DNA of 17,637 nucleotides from Flavobacteriaceae bacterium (GTDB lineage Bacteria; Bacteroidota; Bacteroidia; Flavobacteriales; Flavobacteriaceae). The notes under the pieces were generated by a model. The model searched no databases and was not told the DNA's origin. It was given only the letters and a program-made list of their open reading frames with translations. How positions within the stretch are numbered: position 1 is the first letter of the stretch; each line of letters opens with the position of its first letter. The stretch covers positions 1 through 17,637 of the forward strand of contig WGDF01000186.1 in NCBI GenBank assembly GCA_015493405.1, in the 5' to 3' direction. The position numbers and the translations under genes were made by a program. This document shows positions 15,231 to 17,637 of this stretch, in pieces.

Positions 15231-15381
15231 TATTATTATATTTTGTCAGATATCAGATATCAGATGTCGGATATTTTCTCCGAAGACCGATAACCCTTAT
15301 CCGATGTTTTATTCTTTTTAAATTTTCTGACGTTTTGAGAAAACGCCTCTACTTACAACTTTATGAACTTTCAACTTAGGT
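15231..15381. other. Spacer between rhodanese genes C and B, with repeats
   Basis: A 151-base gap in the presumed operon. It holds four near-identical heptamers (15246-15273), an inverted repeat TCGGATA (15267-15273) with TATCCGA (15298-15304), and a small hairpin CGTTTT (15331-15336) with AAACG (15341-15345). Next to the hairpin is CGCCTCTACTT, also found in the 5537-5562 palindrome region. No promoter box was recognised. Confidence 0.5.
15246..15273. repeat. Heptamer tandem repeat (TCAGATA x4, imperfect)
   Basis: The units TCAGATA, TCAGATA, TCAGATG and TCGGATA follow each other without a break. Too short to be a CRISPR or a coding repeat; possibly a slippage-derived tract or a remnant of a degenerate intergenic repeat. 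Confidence 0.8.
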
Positions 15382-16014
15382 TTACCCGCATCCGCCACTG
15401 ACTTCTTTTTTCTTACGTTTGACTATCGGTTTGCCTGAGGCTTTAGGTTTAGATGTTGGTGCAGCACTGCTTACAGGTGTAGCCCCCGTAAAATAAATTT
15501 GTGCACCTTTTCTAAACAGATAAGCTTGCTTTGCTTCTGCCGTCAAATGATCATCAGCCGGTTTTTGCGGATTGATAATAGTTTTGTACCATTGATTTAA
15601 ACCGCCTTTCATCACTTTATTGCCTTTATAATCATAGCTACGCAAAGTTAACCAAGCTTGATCGGCTAAACTTGTCCCATTAGAAAATAATACCGTTGTA
15701 TAAACATCTTGATTAAAATAATCGACGTTTGCTTTATCTAATATTTTATCAAAAGGAATATTAATCGCACCATCTATAGTATATTTTGCGTATTCTTTAG
15801 GTGATCTGATATCGATTAATAACAAACTCGGATCACTTTCCATAATCATTTTAGCAACCGCATCCGTATTGACATAACGACCTTGTTTATTCACTTCATA
15901 CAACAGCTGCTTTGCCCCGATGATGTGTTTATGTGGCTTTACATTAGGTAAAAATATTGTTATAAAACTACCTACTAACAGTAAAGCCATTATTAAAATT
16001 TCTCTTCTTTTCAT
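15382..16014 (-). CDS. Rhodanese-like membrane-anchored protein C: catalytic Cys replaced by Ser, GGCG tail
   Basis: A protein of 210 residues with an N-terminal hydrophobic segment (about 6-23) and no lipobox, so it is probably held as a signal anchor with the rest outside the cytoplasm. One rhodanese-fold domain at about 45-145 (LLLIDIRSPKEYAKYTIDGAINIP). The catalytic loop reads VLFSNGTS, placing Ser111 where gene A has its catalytic Cys. The only cysteine in the whole protein is Cys209 in the C-terminal GKPIVKRKKKEVSGGCG, which follows a Ser/Ala/Pro-rich flexible stretch (about 178-193). It is the first rhodanese gene after the two DUF395 transporters, 74 bases downstream. If the tail Cys carries sulfur, this protein would be the simplest case; that is inference only. 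Confidence 0.85.
   Translation of the reverse strand: MKRREILIMALLLVGSFITIFLPNVKPHKHIIGAKQLLYEVNKQGRYVNTDAVAKMIMESDPSLLLIDIRSPKEYAKYTIDGAINIPFDKILDKANVDYFNQDVYTTVLFSNGTSLADQAWLTLRSYDYKGNKVMKGGLNQWYKTIINPQKPADDHLTAEAKQAYLFRKGAQIYFTGATPVSSAAPTSKPKASGKPIVKRKKKEVSGGCG
15401..15426. repeat. 26-base exact direct repeat, copy 2 (tail coding)
   Basis: Identical to 14656-14681, coding for the Lys-rich tail of rhodanese C. See copy 1. Confidence 0.85.
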
Positions 16015-16088
16015 TGTTATAATTTTTTAGTAAAAAGTAAATTAATTCAAGCTCTGAATATGAGCAAACTCACACATACTTTTTATCA

Positions 16089-16709
16089 TTAAATACCTAA
16101 ATCATCAACATCTTTTTGGTCCATCTTTCTTTTCCAGCTATCTTGCCATTTTTGAAAAACAATAAAGGTTATAATCGCAATAACCGTAAACAAAAAGATA
16201 AATAAACCTTCTTTCATACCAATCCAATCGGCGATGTTAACACGTCCCATTTTACCGGATTTACGCAAGGCCTCCCAAGCGGTATCATAAGTAAAAATGA
16301 AGCCGAAAATTCCAAGTAAAACACCGATTATAAAGACGATACCGTCAATTTTACCCGATGCTGCTGCAGATAGACTGGTGCCAGGGCAAAAACCGCCAAT
16401 AATAAAGCCTAATCCCATAATAGCCCCTCCAATTAAGGTCGGAATCCAAAATGTTTTAGGATAAAAAGTTAAAGTTATATCAATCCAGCCCATATAGTGA
16501 AGGAAAAATAAACCGATTAAAGCTGTTAAAGCAGCGGTGAAAAACACTTTAATAACAGTTGCATCATAGCCGTAAAAAATACCGGCTAATTTACGCGTGT
16601 TGGTAAATCCTGAAGCTTCTAATAAAAAGCCGAAACCTACACCGATTAAGGCGCCAATCAGAAGATTATATTGAGGATTTAGTAATAATTGTGGATATAA
16701 TGGTCCCAT
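16089..16709 (-). CDS. YeeE/YedE-family (DUF395) sulfur-compound transporter, half-size, second subunit
   Basis: An inner-membrane protein of 206 residues with about five to six helices. The hallmark GFGFLLEASGFTNTRKLAGIFYGYD (about residues 24-49) is the typical YeeE/YedE start. The central motif is IGGFCPGTSLSAAASGKIDG with Cys108, the only cysteine. Full-length relatives such as the thiosulfate transporter TsuA carry several such Cys-containing repeats in one chain; here two half-size proteins (this one and the next upstream gene) probably assemble into one transporter, as in the PmpA/PmpB pairs linked to BigR operons. Six bases separate its ATG from the upstream stop. The C-terminus is cytoplasmic, charged and rich in Lys/Asp. 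Transport of thiosulfate, polysulfide or another sulfane species is inferred, direction unknown. Confidence 0.88.
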   Translation of the reverse strand: MGPLYPQLLLNPQYNLLIGALIGVGFGFLLEASGFTNTRKLAGIFYGYDATVIKVFFTAALTALIGLFFLHYMGWIDITLTFYPKTFWIPTLIGGAIMGLGFIIGGFCPGTSLSAAASGKIDGIVFIIGVLLGIFGFIFTYDTAWEALRKSGKMGRVNIADWIGMKEGLFIFLFTVIAIITFIVFQKWQDSWKRKMDQKDVDDLGI

Positions 16710-16715
16710 AATTTA

Positions 16716-17243
16716 TTAATTTTTTTTGATCCATAAACGTTTGAAAAAATAGGCGAAGATAAAACCAAACCCGAAAATAGCGACCAAGCCGATATATCCC
16801 GATAAGGAATTAACTGCCATACCTGACAACACCAAACCAGAGGTGCAACCACGGCCAAGTTGTGTGCCTATACCCCACAAAATACCACCGGCTAAAGCCA
16901 AATATAAGCGTTTTTTGTTGGTTATATGAGGTGCCTTCCCGACCATAAATTTTAAACGACCGAAAATAGCAGCCGATATAATGGCTCCGAAAATAACCCC
17001 GAGCAATTCAAAAACCAACCAAGTTTGCATCGGCCCTTCTTCACCTGAAACGTGAGGGGCTACAAAACTGTTAGCTTTGGCATAAGCAGGTGAAACTTTA
17101 TCTATAATTCCAATGGCAACATCTCTGTAACCACCACTGGAACCTAAACCTTCTCCTGCAAAATAATATGCGATAATGATAAGAAGTCCCATTAAAAAAC
17201 CACCTACATATGCATTGATATATTTATTTTTATTTGTATTCAT
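16716..17243 (-). CDS. YeeE/YedE-family (DUF395) sulfur-compound transporter, half-size, first subunit
   Basis: An inner-membrane protein of 175 residues when read from ATG at 17243. An earlier in-frame ATG at 17288 would overlap the end of the upstream gene by 32 bases and adds MQVKYLIIHSKNLIE, which lacks family character; 17243 leaves a 13-base gap and gives MNTNKNKYINAYVGGFLMG, as expected. The DUF395 signature is LAGGILWGIGTQLGRGCTSG with Cys133 (the only cysteine), followed by GLVLSGMAVNSLSGYIGL. A periplasmic loop around residues 31-72 carries GSSGGYRD and PHVSGEEG. With the neighbouring half-size gene it should form the complete sulfur-compound channel. Confidence 0.87.
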   Translation of the reverse strand: MNTNKNKYINAYVGGFLMGLLIIIAYYFAGEGLGSSGGYRDVAIGIIDKVSPAYAKANSFVAPHVSGEEGPMQTWLVFELLGVIFGAIISAAIFGRLKFMVGKAPHITNKKRLYLALAGGILWGIGTQLGRGCTSGLVLSGMAVNSLSGYIGLVAIFGFGFIFAYFFKRLWIKKN

Positions 17244-17256
17244 TTCAATTAAATTT

Positions 17257-17637
17257 TTAGAATGGATAATCAGATATTTGACCTGCAACTACCATAATGA
17301 TTCGGAATAAAAAGCCGCCTATTAAGACTAATAAAGCCGGTAAAGCCGGGGGAATATGTTTGCCCTTCAATTCCATAGCTTCCAGAATAAAAGGTAATAC
17401 TAAACCAAAACCGACAAAAATAACCCAAAAGATAACTGTAAACTCACCCCCTAAAAATAGATGTGCAGCTTGCTTATAAGCTTCAGGCCCGGCTTGCATA
17501 CCCATAATCATATGGATAATGAAAAATATTTCGGTGGCAATCAAAGCCATATCTATGGTGGACATCAATTTACGTTCCTTTTTATTATTGCTCAACCACA
17601 TGACAAAAGCTGATCCTGTAGAAACCCCTGAGGTTAA
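17257..17637 (-). CDS. NrfD/PsrC-type membrane subunit, C-terminal part (5' end outside window)
   Basis: The frame runs without a stop to the right edge: codons before the ATG at 17601 read LTSGVSTGSAFV, typical NrfD sequence, so this ATG is internal and at least 127 residues of the C-terminal end are visible. Features are a helix around IDMALIATEIFFIIHMIMG, a polar segment (AGPEAYKQAAHLFLGGEF), a helix FWVIFVGFGLVLPFILEAM, then GKHIPPALPALLVLIGGFLFRIIMVVAGQ with a conserved Arg, all characteristic of NrfD/PsrC. These proteins are quinol-oxidising or quinone-reducing membrane anchors of polysulfide/thiosulfate/nitrite reductase complexes or of alternative complex III. The sulfur context favours a polysulfide or thiosulfate-type complex, but the catalytic subunits lie outside this window. 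It is 13 bases upstream of the first DUF395 gene. Confidence 0.85.
   Translation of the reverse strand, partial: LTSGVSTGSAFVMWLSNNKKERKLMSTIDMALIATEIFFIIHMIMGMQAGPEAYKQAAHLFLGGEFTVIFWVIFVGFGLVLPFILEAMELKGKHIPPALPALLVLIGGFLFRIIMVVAGQISDYPF

Noticed and set aside
15246-15273. Heptamer repeats considered as a CRISPR or iteron array
   Set aside because: Units are contiguous with no spacers, too short and only four; no cas or replication genes nearby.
17244-17288. Upstream ATG at 17288 for the first DUF395 gene
   Set aside because: It would overlap the NrfD-like gene by 32 bases and add non-family residues; ATG at 17243 fits the family start.

Overview
The window looks like a chromosomal segment of an AT-rich Bacteroidota bacterium, most like the flavobacterial/Cytophaga side of the phylum. 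Evidence: a long (315-residue) NusB, a DUF3276 PUR-type nucleic-acid-binding protein, a LysM/periplasmic-binding fusion, an S46 dipeptidyl-peptidase, the DUF1573 lipoprotein next to nusB, no obvious Shine-Dalgarno sites, and several upstream boxes matching the Bacteroidota promoter TAnnTTTG. No tRNA, rRNA, CRISPR array, transposase or phage gene is visible, and no stretch above 300 bases lacks a gene.

Layout. 1-903 (+) is the C-terminal part of L-aspartate oxidase (nadB), entering from the left edge. 1029-7071 (-) is a run of housekeeping genes read right to left: nusB, a DUF1573 lipoprotein, a 12-TM-like membrane protein with haem-copper-oxidase-like histidines, prmA, clpS and a LysM protein. 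A divergent promoter region at 7072-7197 separates nusB from the PUR-like gene (+). After a strong terminator comes a membrane-anchored c-type cytochrome resembling cytochrome c' (-), then an S46 dipeptidyl-peptidase (+). 10638-13035 (+) holds a DUF486 membrane protein, an outer-membrane beta-barrel protein, a SprT-like metalloprotein and a Dph6-like ATP pyrophosphatase; the last three are coupled by 1-4 base overlaps. A 56-residue lipoprotein (13077-13247, +) ends at a bidirectional terminator.

The most interesting region is 13329-17637 (-), an apparent sulfur-handling operon read right to left: the C-terminal part of an NrfD/PsrC-type quinol-linked membrane subunit (its frame runs off the right edge), two half-size YeeE/YedE (DUF395) sulfur-compound transporters each with one conserved Cys, and three exported rhodanese-family proteins. 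All three rhodaneses end in a Lys-rich linker plus [ST]GGCG. Only the largest (two rhodanese domains) keeps the catalytic cysteines. The other two have Tyr and Ser at that position, and in one the tail Cys is the only cysteine in the protein. My inference is a periplasmic system moving sulfane sulfur between a polysulfide/thiosulfate-type oxidoreductase, the DUF395 channels and rhodanese-fold carriers, with the C-terminal Cys as the persulfide-bearing or tethering group. The tail function is not something I can assign from known families.
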